Assembly (NCBI RefSeq): GCF_015624485.1
Contig: NZ_CP061378.1
Coordinates: 5,828,001-5,892,000 of the forward strand
Direction: 5' to 3'
Origin: Bradyrhizobium genosp. L
Lineage (GTDB): Bacteria; Pseudomonadota; Alphaproteobacteria; Rhizobiales; Xanthobacteraceae
DNA length: 64,000 nucleotides
The position numbers and the translations under genes are program-made. The first letter of the stretch is position 1, and every line of letters begins with the position of its first letter. Shown piece by piece: positions 63,932 to 64,000 of the stretch. The notes under the pieces were generated by a model. That model was not told where the DNA came from and searched no databases. It saw only the letters and a list, made by a program, of their open reading frames with translations.

Positions 63932-64000
63932 ATGAATGAGGCAAAGCCGACCGTAATCGGCTGCGATAGCGCCGCCCCGCTGCTGGACGAGCTGACCGGG
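63932..64000 (+). CDS. 5' end of an unidentified gene (runs off window)
   Basis: ATG 63932 begins MNEAKPTVIGCDSAAPLLDE, open to the window end (23 codons). A divergent arrangement with chpT across 136 bp supports a start here. Too short to name. Confidence 0.5.
   Translation, partial: MNEAKPTVIGCDSAAPLLDELTG

Overview
The window looks like a chromosomal segment of a Bradyrhizobium-type alphaproteobacterium (Nitrobacteraceae). The evidence is high GC coding DNA throughout, CtrA and ChpT, a cheA-W-Y-B-R operon, and several copies of intergenic repeat families typical of that group: the TAAAGCGCGA / TTGAGCATGATC element, the GTCGTCCCGGCGAAGGCC inverted pair and the GTCATCCTGAGG element. No rRNA, CRISPR array, complete insertion sequence or integrase was seen.

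Left end (1-9.6 kb): two divergent periplasmic binding proteins (TAXI and TctC types), a tRNA with anticodon CAU, and then an island of lower GC, about 4.4 kb long (1842-6254). The island carries a two-gene short-Argonaute defence operon: a SIR2-APAZ protein (2876-4642) overlapping by 4 bp a short MID-PIWI Argonaute (4639-6039). This is the SPARSA / Sir2-Ago arrangement, predicted to deplete NAD+ when a guide-loaded Argonaute meets invader DNA. The island is bordered by a duplicated gene tail: the last codons of a GrlR-like gene (6255-6659) recur as a remnant at 2344-2406. Housekeeping and catabolic genes follow (DUF2066, quinone oxidoreductase, enoyl-CoA hydratase).

9.7-28.5 kb: a gamma-glutamyltransferase, an alpha/beta hydrolase, small conserved proteins, a methyltransferase and a 1077-residue zinc-ribbon/adenylate-cyclase/ATPase/TPR signalling protein. 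Then comes a polar amino acid or amine uptake and oxidation locus (FAD oxidase, ABC ATPase, permease, binding protein) with a divergent XRE-cupin regulator and two matched operator-like sites. A Pao-type aldehyde/xanthine oxidoreductase (2Fe-2S, FAD with an extra Cys cluster, and molybdopterin subunits) follows, with a divergent TetR regulator and a palindromic operator.

29-39 kb: an RND efflux pump whose start codon lies inside a perfect hairpin, D-amino acid dehydrogenase, an omega-amino acid aminotransferase with its XRE-cupin regulator, a secreted caspase-like protein, DUF4864, an MFS carrier and a secreted hypothetical.

39-49 kb: flagellar and cell-cycle genes (flhA, fliI-fliJ, ctrA) interleaved with a MarR/monooxygenase pair and an ECF sigma/anti-sigma pair separated by a 15-bp tandem repeat.

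49-57 kb: a three-gene operon with an S53 (sedolisin) peptidase and a CxxCH protein. Next is a same-strand run of seven genes containing three ATP-grasp or ATP-grasp-like proteins (one of the YgiC/glutathionylspermidine-synthase family), a protein with a hexapeptide repeat, a DUF350 membrane protein and low-complexity small proteins. This resembles the amidoligase-type peptide-modification neighbourhoods known from YgiBC/YjfCLM and is the best candidate in the window for an incompletely described system.

57-64 kb: chemotaxis operon cheA-W-Y-B-R on the minus strand, preceded by chpT, which feeds the CtrA phosphorelay; the start of another plus-strand gene lies at the right edge.
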